Below are positions 1 to 6,181 of a stretch of DNA of 8,763 nucleotides, in pieces. Position numbers and translations under genes: made by a program. How positions within the stretch are numbered: position 1 is the stretch's first letter; each line of letters opens with the position of its first letter. The stretch is from an uncultured Ruminococcus sp. (lineage in GTDB: Bacteria > Bacillota > Clostridia > Oscillospirales > Ruminococcaceae). The DNA is taken from assembly GCA_937901485.1 (NCBI GenBank), contig CALGTT010000086.1:1-8763 (forward strand). The letters are read 5' to 3'. Below the pieces are notes generated by a model that did no database searches, had not been told where the DNA came from, and saw only the letters and a program-made list of their open reading frames with translations.

Positions 1-900
1 ATGGTGGCGATGAAGAACCTTTGCGAGATGATTCAGGGCTTGACCGGTATCAAACTAAGCGTTGGGACTGTTTCCAATATGCTGCACAGTGCTGCTGCGA
101 AAGCAGAAACGATTGTGGCTGATTTTCCACAGAAATTGCATAAAAATCCTGTTGTGCATTGTGACGAAACAGGTCTGCGTGTGAATGGTAAGCTGCATTG
201 GGTGCATGTGATCAGCACATCCGGGCTGACTTACTATGCTCTGTCCGAAAAACGTGGGAAGCAGGCGATGGATGAGATCGGATTTCTTGCGCAATACCGT
301 GGCATTGCGGTACATGATTTCTGGTCATCCTATTTTAAGGCAACCGGAGCAGACCATGCCATGTGCTGTGCACATCTTCTGCGTGAGCTGACGGGTATTT
401 TTGAGAATCATCCGGAACAGACATGGGCACAGGAACTATATCTCGAACTGCTTTCCATGTACCGTGCGGCAGATTACTATAATCAGCATCCGGAGATTGA
501 TTCCCGGCAGCACTACATGGAATGCCTGAAGCGAAATTACGATCAGATCCTTGAAAAGGGTACTGCGCAGAATCCGATCCCTGAAAGAGAACCTGGAAAA
601 CATGGGAGGGTGAAGCGTGGGAAAATCCGTGCTTTGATTGATCGGCTTCGGACACACAAGGGAGAAGTATGCCGTTTTGCGGATAATCCACTTGTCCCCT
701 TTACAAATAATCAGGCTGAACGTGATCTGCGTATGGTCAGAATGAAAAGCAAGGTGATCGGCACATTTCGATCCGAGCAGGGAGCATGGGATTTCCTGTC
801 GCTCAAGTCCTTCACCTCTACCGCTGCCAAAGCAGGTGTTACAGCTTTTGATGCTATGCTTTCATTGTTTGTTGGGCAGATGATGTGGGGGAGTGAATAG
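1..900 (+). CDS. tnpC: IS66-family transposase (TnpC), C-terminal part; 5' end outside window
   Basis: This is the catalytic part of an IS66-type DDE transposase, which cuts and joins the ends of its own insertion sequence. The reading frame is open from the first base, and 299 residues are visible, whereas family members are usually around 500, so the N-terminal region (including the zinc-finger-like part) lies left of the window; the ATG at base 1 is probably internal. The DDE residues can be placed: D55 in HCDETG, D106 in VHDFW, and E240 in TNNQAERDLRM, the last being the hallmark IS66 C-terminal motif. Cysteines and a histidine around 122-125 (CCAH) also fit the family. The frame is uninterrupted to a TAG at 898-900, so this end of the enzyme looks intact. 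It reads toward the GH98 gene, and the stop lies only a few bases before that gene's signal-peptide codons. The family call is firm; activity of the element cannot be judged without its left half. Confidence 0.93.
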   Translation: MVAMKNLCEMIQGLTGIKLSVGTVSNMLHSAAAKAETIVADFPQKLHKNPVVHCDETGLRVNGKLHWVHVISTSGLTYYALSEKRGKQAMDEIGFLAQYRGIAVHDFWSSYFKATGADHAMCCAHLLRELTGIFENHPEQTWAQELYLELLSMYRAADYYNQHPEIDSRQHYMECLKRNYDQILEKGTAQNPIPEREPGKHGRVKRGKIRALIDRLRTHKGEVCRFADNPLVPFTNNQAERDLRMVRMKSKVIGTFRSEQGAWDFLSLKSFTSTAAKAGVTAFDAMLSLFVGQMMWGSE

Positions 901-904
901 TTAC
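885..904 (+). repeat. Candidate right terminal inverted repeat of the IS66 element
   Basis: Read outward-in on the minus strand, the sequence begins GTAACTATTC. IS66-family ends commonly begin 5'-GTAA, so the element would finish with TTAC at 901-904, with the transposase stop codon inside the repeat. The 8-bp target duplication typical of the family would then be CAAAAAAC at 905-912. The matching left end is outside the window, so neither the repeat nor the duplication can be verified here. Confidence 0.35.
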
Positions 905-923
905 CAAAAAACTATGTGCAGCA

Positions 924-3878
924 TTGCTTTCGACTGTTATGGGGCTTAGTATGTTTACGGGAATGCTGTCCGACAGCATTCCTGCTGTTCTCACCGAATG
1001 CGACATCGGGAATACGTTGAAAATCGAGCCTCTGAGTGCAGAGGCGGCTGGAAACTTCCGCCGTGTCCTGTCGAATGAATCTCCAATGTGGATCATCCAC
1101 ATTGATTCATGGAACTATGCCGATCCCGAAAAGATCATCGAGCTTGTTCCGGAAGATGTTCTGCCCTATGTGGTGTTCAATATCTCCCTCTCCATCAACT
1201 GGAGCAGCACGGAACATAAGTGGCTCATGGTACAGGATGGTGTTGAAACGGCAAGATCATGGATGAAGGCATGTGCGGATAAGGGCGTATGGACGATGAT
1301 TCAGCCCGCCAGCGGCGGACAGTGCCATTTCCCCGATTACAAAGCAACGGATGATCTTGAAAATACTATCTTCGGTGAATTTTTCCGTGAGTATCCGAAC
1401 TTCCTTGGCTACAACTACTGCGAACAGTTCTGGGGATTTGCCTCGCAGGATTTCCCTGTAACGTATCAGCAGAGATATGATCACTTCTCCGCTCTGCTCA
1501 AGCTTTGCAACAAATACGGCGGCTATCTTGACATCAGCTGGTGTGAAAACCAGTGGGGTTCGCAGCTTAATCCTGTAGCGATGCTCAAAACCAATGCGAA
1601 TTGGGAACAGGCTGCCCGTACTTATTCTGAAAACCTCATTCTTGAGGAAAAGTATACGCAGAGTGGATATATCGCAGCTGTAGAAAGTGAGGTTTATGGT
1701 GCATACATTTCCGGTTACTGCGGAAATTTCGGTGTGCGTTGGGATGATACGGGCTGGTCGGATTACCCCTGGGTCGGCGGTGATCTTGATCCGCAGACAA
1801 AGGAGCAGTACAGACTCGTCACTTCCGCACCGGTGCTTCTCGAACGCATGGTGCAGAACGGTATGACGGTAATTGACGGTCCGGAGCTTATCTGGGCGGA
1901 TTGTATCAAAGAAAACTGGATTCAGCGTGATCAGGAAGGTTACGAGATCAGAAACTGGTCCTTCTATGATCAGTACCAGAATGCGGTTCTTGACATCTAC
2001 AGAAAATTCAATGATGGTTCGATCCGCATCCCGTCAAGAGAAGAAGTCATCGACAGAACCAAGGTTGTTGTCATTCAGGATGTCAACAGCGGCGGTAATG
2101 ATGATAAGTACTGTATTTATAAGACCATGTTTGAAGGTCTGTACCGTGCCGAAAATGATGGAAACCTCAAGGACAACCATAACCCTTTCAAATCTACCGG
2201 CAGATACCAGACTATTCCTGTTGTGTATGCACTGACGGATGATCTTGCAAAATCCATTCCCGTTCAGATCAAGCAGTCGCAGATTCCGTCAAGATGGAAC
2301 AGTATTCAGGCAAAACAGGATGAATTCAACAAGCTCTATGCACAGGATTATACAGGAAATATCTATGCCGGCAGAAATGAAAACAGCTGGGTGACCTATA
2401 ATCCTTACAAAACAGGCACGGAGGCAAGCGGCTATCTGAATCTGAAATACAACACCTGCAAGCAGATCGAGCTGAAATATCCCCGTTACAGTACAGGTCT
2501 GATCAATGAGTATTCGGATCGCATTGATTTTTATCTGACCAACTATGATGAGGACGACGTATCAACACTGAAAACCGATGTCATTAAAATTCACGGCTGT
2601 GCATCCGAACCGGCGATCACCATGCAGAAAGACAGGGGTGTCAGCCAGCAGAAGAGTGAAATCACAACCTCGTATTCCGACGGCACATTCACGATGACCG
2701 TCAAGCACAATGGTCCGGTCGATATCAGTGTTGCATGTGCAGGCAATGAAACAGGCCGCCAGACTGCATTCCGTGAAGCAAAGCAATCCGCTCCTGAATT
2801 TCCGGAATCTTACGATGGTATCCGCCAGTATGAGGCAGAATATTACGACAGAAAGAATATTGAAGAGAATGTGACCAATGCCTGCCGAAGTGACGTAACC
2901 GGCTGCTGGGGTATGGGCTTTATGAAGTTCGGTACTAAGGACAGTGCCGCTGCAAGGGATTATGTCAATACCGCAAAGGCAGGTGCATTCGATCTGACGC
3001 TGCGATACTCCTCTGTTGCGGACATCGGCAATGTCGATCTGTATGTCAACGGCGAAAAGGTACAGACGCTCTCCCTGCCGAACACCACCTCCTACAGTAC
3101 ATGGAAAACAGTTACCGTCCCTGTGACGCTGAATGCAGGCGATAACAAGATTGAATTCATCGCAAATTCCACTCTGCCCAGTTCACTCTATCTGGACTGT
3201 TTCCAGGTTTCCGGTGATTTTGGAATCAAGGGGATGGTTGAACCGATCGAGGGCGGCAGGCTGTTCACTGAACTGATTGTGAGAGACAGCGAGAATCGTT
3301 CCGACTGGTCGGTATATGAGAATTTCGGTGTGGGATCTTCCATTTTCGGTGACCGTGCAATCAATACAGCATCCATTCCGAATGCACTGTATGGTGCAGA
3401 GGCAATCAGAACTGCATGTGATTCAAAGATGTATGCAAAGAATCTCGGCTCATTTGTGGCAGGCGATGATATGACACTGTATATTGCAACCGACACAAGG
3501 GTTGTGGATATGGGGCTTCCGTCATGGTTCTCAGCACTGACCGATACCGAGGAATTGATTGTACTGGACAATGAGCTTGTTCTGAGAGTCTACAAGACTG
3601 AACTGAAAAAAGGCGAATCGTTCACACTTGGCACGAACGGCGGCAACGGCAACAACGTATGCTATATCGCACTTGGCGTTTCTGCAAATGCTGCAGTCCG
3701 TGGTGATCTGAATATGGATGGGAAATTTGATGTTCTGGATGTGGTACTGCTCCAGAAATGGCTGCTGGCATCCCCCGATGCAAAGCTTGCGAATTGGAAG
3801 GCAGGCGATCTCAGCGGGGATGACTATCTGAACGGATTCGATCTGGCAATCATGAAGAGAGTACTCCTTGGCAATTGA
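924..3878 (+). CDS. GH98 glycoside hydrolase with CBM and type I dockerin, cellulosomal; 5' end disrupted by IS66
   Basis: Secreted endo-acting glycosidase of family GH98. Known members cleave blood-group galactosyl glycans, and some are endo-xylanases on complex glucuronoarabinoxylan; the dockerin points to plant xylan rather than host glycans (inference). Numbered from the TTG at 924: GH98 catalytic region about 50-615, with IIHIDSWNYADP, GYNYCEQFWGF (E167 a candidate acid) and AAVESEVYGAY (E254, E256); a CBM6/35-like beta-sandwich about 633-763 (starting QYEAEYYD, ending LYLDCFQVSG); a segment about 775-918 with YIATDTRV and LPSWF, of a type seen in other secreted polysaccharide-degrading enzymes; dockerin 927-983 with two calcium loops (D928, N930, D932, D936, D939; D962, S964, D966, N970, D973). 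In-frame codons 906-923 encode KKLCAA, continuing into a hydrophobic signal-peptide core, yet upstream only ACC, GTT and ATA precede a TGA at 894-896. No ATG or GTG exists before the core, and neither TTG 924 nor ATG 939 has a ribosome binding site. The enzyme body is intact, but proper secretion is doubtful. Confidence 0.9.
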   Translation: MLSTVMGLSMFTGMLSDSIPAVLTECDIGNTLKIEPLSAEAAGNFRRVLSNESPMWIIHIDSWNYADPEKIIELVPEDVLPYVVFNISLSINWSSTEHKWLMVQDGVETARSWMKACADKGVWTMIQPASGGQCHFPDYKATDDLENTIFGEFFREYPNFLGYNYCEQFWGFASQDFPVTYQQRYDHFSALLKLCNKYGGYLDISWCENQWGSQLNPVAMLKTNANWEQAARTYSENLILEEKYTQSGYIAAVESEVYGAYISGYCGNFGVRWDDTGWSDYPWVGGDLDPQTKEQYRLVTSAPVLLERMVQNGMTVIDGPELIWADCIKENWIQRDQEGYEIRNWSFYDQYQNAVLDIYRKFNDGSIRIPSREEVIDRTKVVVIQDVNSGGNDDKYCIYKTMFEGLYRAENDGNLKDNHNPFKSTGRYQTIPVVYALTDDLAKSIPVQIKQSQIPSRWNSIQAKQDEFNKLYAQDYTGNIYAGRNENSWVTYNPYKTGTEASGYLNLKYNTCKQIELKYPRYSTGLINEYSDRIDFYLTNYDEDDVSTLKTDVIKIHGCASEPAITMQKDRGVSQQKSEITTSYSDGTFTMTVKHNGPVDISVACAGNETGRQTAFREAKQSAPEFPESYDGIRQYEAEYYDRKNIEENVTNACRSDVTGCWGMGFMKFGTKDSAAARDYVNTAKAGAFDLTLRYSSVADIGNVDLYVNGEKVQTLSLPNTTSYSTWKTVTVPVTLNAGDNKIEFIANSTLPSSLYLDCFQVSGDFGIKGMVEPIEGGRLFTELIVRDSENRSDWSVYENFGVGSSIFGDRAINTASIPNALYGAEAIRTACDSKMYAKNLGSFVAGDDMTLYIATDTRVVDMGLPSWFSALTDTEELIVLDNELVLRVYKTELKKGESFTLGTNGGNGNNVCYIALGVSANAAVRGDLNMDGKFDVLDVVLLQKWLLASPDAKLANWKAGDLSGDDYLNGFDLAIMKRVLLGN
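960..982 (+). other. Near-perfect palindrome inside the GH98 signal-peptide codons
   Basis: GGAATGCTGTC (960-970) and GACAGCATTCC (972-982) are exact inverted repeats separated by one base. In the mRNA this would fold as a 10-bp stem with a three-base CCG loop, shortly after the possible starts at 924 and 939. Both strands consequently spell MLSDSIP. No U-tract follows, so it is not a standard terminator. It may hinder translation, or it may be a chance outcome of the codons. Confidence 0.55.
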
Positions 3879-3960
3879 TACAATTCTTCCTATTGCAGAT
3901 TCGGGGTGCTGATAAGCTGAAGCCATGCCATTGGAAACTGCCTGTCGGTCCGGCGAAAAG

Positions 3961-3997
3961 ACCCCGATTCCACCAAAGGAATCGGGGTTAAATTTTT
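3961..3997 (+). terminator. Intrinsic terminator of the GH98 gene
   Basis: ACCCCGATTCC (3961-3971) pairs perfectly with GGAATCGGGGT (3978-3988) around a 6-base loop, followed by TAAATTTTT. It sits 82 bases after the GH98 stop on the same strand. A short TCGGGGT at 3901-3907 could compete for the 5' arm (7 bp), giving an alternative fold, but no ligand domain or downstream gene makes this a recognisable riboswitch. Confidence 0.82.
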
Positions 3998-4104
3998 AAA
4001 TGAAAGCTCAATACACTGCTGATCTTCGTGTCGGTGCATGACCATCTTGTCTTTGAATGAAATCGAACTCATCAGAACAGGCGGTGTGCAGCACTGCCCC
4101 TGAA

Positions 4105-4132
4105 TCCCCCTCCCTCTGGGAGGGGGAATTTT
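4105..4132. terminator. G/C-rich hairpin, terminator-like or dispersed palindromic repeat
   Basis: TCCCCCTCCC (4105-4114) pairs with GGGAGGGGGA (4118-4127) around a 3-base loop, then AATTTTAAG. The T-run is only four bases, so termination would be modest. Such C-run/G-run palindromes often occur as dispersed intergenic repeats in gut Firmicutes, which is an alternative reading. No coding sequence is evident between the GH98 terminator and this hairpin. Confidence 0.45.
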
Positions 4133-4171
4133 AAGCTATCTATGAGCAATCAGTATCAAACAGCATACAGA

Positions 4172-4216
4172 AAACCGCATTCATCCGGTCAGACGGGTGA
4201 ATGCGGTTTCTTTTTT
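4172..4216. terminator. Strong hairpin terminator, usable from both directions
   Basis: A 16-bp stem (4172-4187 with 4194-4209, one G-U pair) closes a 6-base loop. On the plus strand CTTTTTT follows, an excellent U-tract. Read leftward, the stem is followed by T, C and more T (TTTTCTGT), a weaker but usable U-tract. No plus-strand gene ends just before it, while a strong leftward promoter lies about 150 bases to its right, so its most natural role is as the 3' end of the leftward small transcript. Confidence 0.85.
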
Positions 4217-4227
4217 GTGCAGGGATA

Positions 4228-4323
4228 AAGACCCCAATTGGTAAGGTGCAAGAAGCCCCAATTCCTGTAACCATTACTCCCACAACCCAGGACGTATCAA
4301 GACCCCAATTGGTAAGGTGTAAG
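4228..4323. repeat. Exact 21-bp direct repeat, 71-bp period, with a degenerate intermediate copy
   Basis: Bases 4228-4248 and 4299-4319 are identical over 21 bp (both begin AAGACCCC and end GTAAGGTG); the match continues to 25 bp with a single mismatch. A third, partial copy sharing CCCCAATT lies at 4256-4263. Distances between CCCCAATT cores are 24 and 47 bases, consistent with a decayed array of about 24-bp units (4231-4325) in which the third unit has diverged most. The core CCAATTGG is palindromic. The array lies entirely inside the proposed small RNA. Confidence 0.9.
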
Positions 4324-4334
4324 CTCTTATCCAT

Positions 4335-4363
4335 AGTATACCATATCCATCCCCGTTTGTCAA
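4335..4363 (-). promoter_or_regulatory. Near-consensus leftward sigma-A promoter
   Basis: On the minus strand: TTGACA (4363-4358), exactly 17 bases, then TATACT (4340-4335), preceded by TGG, which makes an extended -10. Five of six -10 bases and all six -35 bases match the consensus. It sits just after a leftward terminator and drives nothing that looks like a protein, which argues for a dedicated small-RNA gene. Expected transcription start is about 4326-4329. Confidence 0.85.
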
Positions 4364-4372
4364 GAATTTTTG

Positions 4373-4403
4373 AAAAAATCACCCCAAAGTTTCCCTCGGG
4401 GTG
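4373..4403 (-). terminator. Leftward intrinsic terminator with a GAAA tetraloop
   Basis: Read leftward, CACCCCGAGG (4403-4394) pairs with CTTTGGGGTG (4389-4380), including two G-U pairs, around a GAAA tetraloop, followed by ATTTTTTC. This is a strong minus-strand terminator. It ends whatever reads leftward through 4412-4519 and insulates the downstream small-RNA promoter. Confidence 0.82.
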
Positions 4404-4411
4404 AAGCCTGA

Positions 4412-4519
4412 TTAATACCTCCCTACTCTCCATCTGCCGCTGCTCCCCAGCAGGCGGTACAGCTCGCTGACTACCTCGGAGCATTCCGGCACATGATTGA
4501 TGTCAGAAAATTCCAATCT
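4412..4519 (-). pseudogene. C-terminal remnant of an unidentified leftward gene
   Basis: A minus-strand frame of 35 codons between stops reads EFSDINHVPE then CSEVVSELYRLLGSSGRWRV, ending in GRY and a TAA at 4414-4412. The helix-like, protein-looking composition and the well-formed terminator just 9 bases beyond the stop suggest the tail of a former gene whose body has been lost. There is no ATG with a ribosome binding site, and the frame closes upstream at a TGA (4522-4520). I do not recognise the family, and chance cannot be excluded for a frame this short. Confidence 0.3.
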
Positions 4520-4529
4520 TCACTTCCAC

Positions 4530-4558
4530 TTGATTTTTCCTCACATACATGGTATAAT
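4530..4558 (+). promoter_or_regulatory. Sigma-A promoter of the AAA/PD-(D/E)XK gene
   Basis: TTGATT (4530-4535), a 17-base spacer, then TATAAT (4553-4558) with the extended-10 TGG just before it. Transcription should start near 4565, leaving a leader of about 30 bases that contains AGGGAGG (4581-4587), 8 bases before the ATG at 4596. The ATGGTATA core closely resembles that of the leftward promoter at 4335-4363. Confidence 0.87.
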
Positions 4559-4595
4559 GAAAACAACAGAGTAATCCGGAAGGGAGGCAGAACCG

Positions 4596-6167
4596 ATGGG
4601 CATTTATTTGAACCCCGACAATTCCTCATTTTACAACGCAGTCAACCATTCCCACTTCTATGTGGACAAAACATTGCTGATCGGATTTACAAACTCTATT
4701 TTATTCGGCGAGCAGAGAAATATCTGCGTGAGCCGTCCGAGAAGATTCGGTAAATCCATGGCAGCGGAAATGTTGGTTGCTTATTACAGCCGTGGCTGCG
4801 ATTCCAGAGAATTGTTTCAGAATCTGAAGATCGCAGAGCATCCGAGTTTTGAAAAACACCTGAACAAGTACAACGTGATTCATCTCAATATCCAGCGGTT
4901 TATGAACCGCACAGACGATATTCATGCAATGCTGTCCATGCTTGAAACCAAAGTTGTGCGGGAACTCAAGCGAGCGTTTCCGGATGTGGAGTTTTATGAA
5001 GAAGATCTGGTTTCCATTCTGGAGGAGATCTACTCCCAGTGCAGTGCAAGATTTGTCTTTGTCATTGATGAGTGGGACTGCGTATTCCGTATGCGGAACG
5101 CTGACTGGAACTTGCAGAAGGAATACCTTGATTTTCTGCGGGATCTGCTGAAAAATCAGCCCTATGTCGCACTTGCCTACATGACAGGCATCCTGCCGAT
5201 CAAGAAGTATGGAGAGCATTCCGCACTGAATATGTTCGATGAATATTCCATGACAAATCAGCGGAATCTTGCGGAATTTACCGGATTTACAGAGAATGAA
5301 GTCAAGGAACTCTGCGACCGCTACCAGATGGATTTTGAGATGACAAAACGCTGGTATGACGGCTACAACCTGAAGGGGATGTCCATCTACAATCCACGTT
5401 CGGTGGTGATGTCCATGATTGGACATGACTTTGACAGTTACTGGACGAAAACTGAAACCTATGAGTCCTTGAAAAAATATATTCAGATGGATATTTTCGG
5501 ACTGCGGGAGATCGTGACAAAGCTGATTGCGGGGGAACATTATCCCGTCAATTCGGACAAATTCCAGAATGATATGGTGACGTTCAACAGTGCGGATGAC
5601 GTGCTGACGCTGCTGATTCACTTGGGCTATCTGACCTATGACTTTGACACGGAAACGGCGTGGATTCCAAATTTTGAGGTGCAAAAAGAGTTTATCAACT
5701 CCGTCGAGGACGGCGGCTGGGAGCATATCATGCATTCCATTCAGCTTTCGGACGAACTCCTTGAAGCAACTTTACAGGGCGATACCGAAAGAGTTTCCGA
5801 AATCATCGAGCAGGCTCATGATGAGAATACGTCGATTCTGCAATACAATAATGAAAACTCTTTGTCCTGCATTCTGTCCCTTGCGTACTATTCCGCACGA
5901 AAGAATTATACGATTCACAGAGAATTGGCAGGCGGCAAGGGATTTGCCGATTTGGTGTTCATTCCCAGAAAGGGGTGCACAACTCCTGCAATGATCGTGG
6001 AACTGAAATGGAACATTTCAGCAGAAGCGGCGATCGATCAGATCAAGAAAAAGCAGTATGTGAAATGCCTGAAGGACTACTCCGGCGAGATCTTGCTGGT
6101 GGGCATCAGTTATGACAAGGATGCGGAAAAGCGGCATACTTGTGTGATCGCAAAGATACAGAAGTGA
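4596..6167 (+). CDS. AAA-ATPase-like / PD-(D/E)XK nuclease family protein, function unknown
   Basis: A 523-residue protein pairing an AAA-ATPase-like N-terminus (family PF09820 by motif) with a PD-(D/E)XK nuclease-like C-terminus (PDDEXK_9, PF08011). It opens with the family signature, with FYVDKT at 21-26. The nucleotide-binding loop is RPRRFGKS (47-54, lysine K53), and Walker B is FVFVIDEWD (153-161, D158/E159). Near the C-terminus, a helix glutamate (E443), D452 in KGFADLVF and the pair E469/K471 in VELKW form the PD-(D/E)XK set, with Q482 following; all key residues are present, so both activities may be intact. Such proteins are very numerous, often multi-copy, in gut Clostridia and Bacteroidales, and no role is established; defence, selfish-element or nucleic-acid processing roles are speculation. 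The start is set by AGGGAGG 8 bases upstream. It is monocistronic, with its own promoter and terminator. A small-RNA-like unit lies upstream on the other strand. Confidence 0.93.
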   Translation: MGIYLNPDNSSFYNAVNHSHFYVDKTLLIGFTNSILFGEQRNICVSRPRRFGKSMAAEMLVAYYSRGCDSRELFQNLKIAEHPSFEKHLNKYNVIHLNIQRFMNRTDDIHAMLSMLETKVVRELKRAFPDVEFYEEDLVSILEEIYSQCSARFVFVIDEWDCVFRMRNADWNLQKEYLDFLRDLLKNQPYVALAYMTGILPIKKYGEHSALNMFDEYSMTNQRNLAEFTGFTENEVKELCDRYQMDFEMTKRWYDGYNLKGMSIYNPRSVVMSMIGHDFDSYWTKTETYESLKKYIQMDIFGLREIVTKLIAGEHYPVNSDKFQNDMVTFNSADDVLTLLIHLGYLTYDFDTETAWIPNFEVQKEFINSVEDGGWEHIMHSIQLSDELLEATLQGDTERVSEIIEQAHDENTSILQYNNENSLSCILSLAYYSARKNYTIHRELAGGKGFADLVFIPRKGCTTPAMIVELKWNISAEAAIDQIKKKQYVKCLKDYSGEILLVGISYDKDAEKRHTCVIAKIQK

Positions 6168-6181
6168 TAATGCGAATGCAG

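Larger units (their letters stand above)
1..904 (+). mobile_element. Right part of an IS66-family insertion sequence
   Basis: The transposase C-terminus and a possible right tip at 901-904 mark the right-hand portion of an IS66 element. IS66 elements usually carry two small accessory genes (tnpA, tnpB) before tnpC; these and the left end are not in the window. The right edge is inferred from two things: the transposase stop, and the fact that bases from about 905 on encode the n-region of a secretion signal that belongs to the GH98 gene. The left edge is simply the window limit. Confidence 0.65.
4172..4328 (-). ncRNA. Putative small RNA with repeated AAUUGGGG motifs; not a known family to me
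   Basis: This is a transcription unit without a convincing protein. A near-consensus leftward promoter at 4335-4363 should start transcription near 4328, and the hairpin at 4172-4209 should end it, giving about 155-160 nt. The predicted RNA contains two copies of a 21-nt sequence and, between them, a partial third, so that AAUUGGGG occurs three times, each followed by a pyrimidine-rich UCUU or CUUC. Each full copy also contains the self-complementary CCAAUUGG, which could mediate loop pairing or dimerisation. The repeat spacing (71 nt) is not a multiple of three, so the repetition is at RNA or DNA level rather than protein level. The only long frame across it starts one base after the -10 box, ahead of the expected start of transcription. 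The alternative is that the repeats are subterminal sites of a lost insertion sequence. Identity as an RNA gene is inferred from signals only. Confidence 0.45.

Noticed and set aside
3898..3990. Riboswitch or attenuator at the GH98 3' end, from the alternative pairing of TCGGGGT with the terminator arm
   Set aside because: It lies downstream of the gene, controls no following gene, and matches no riboswitch core I can recognise.
3890..4072. Minus-strand frame of 60 codons after the GH98 gene
   Set aside because: It crosses the GH98 terminator, lacks a ribosome binding site and has no recognisable similarity.
4228..4319. CRISPR array
   Set aside because: Only two exact repeats of 21 bp plus degenerate copies, no uniform spacers and no cas genes.
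4140..4484. Minus-strand frame of 114 codons across the small-RNA region
   Set aside because: It runs through a strong terminator, a promoter and another terminator, and its internal ATG at 4334 lies ahead of the expected transcription start. A hydrophobic stretch (WVVGVMVTGIG) briefly suggested a type I toxin, but no ribosome binding site or valid leader supports it.
4701..5735. Minus-strand open frame of 344 codons
   Set aside because: It mirrors the AAA/nuclease gene on the other strand, is rich in His, Cys and Ile as antisense frames often are, and shows no family motif or start signals.
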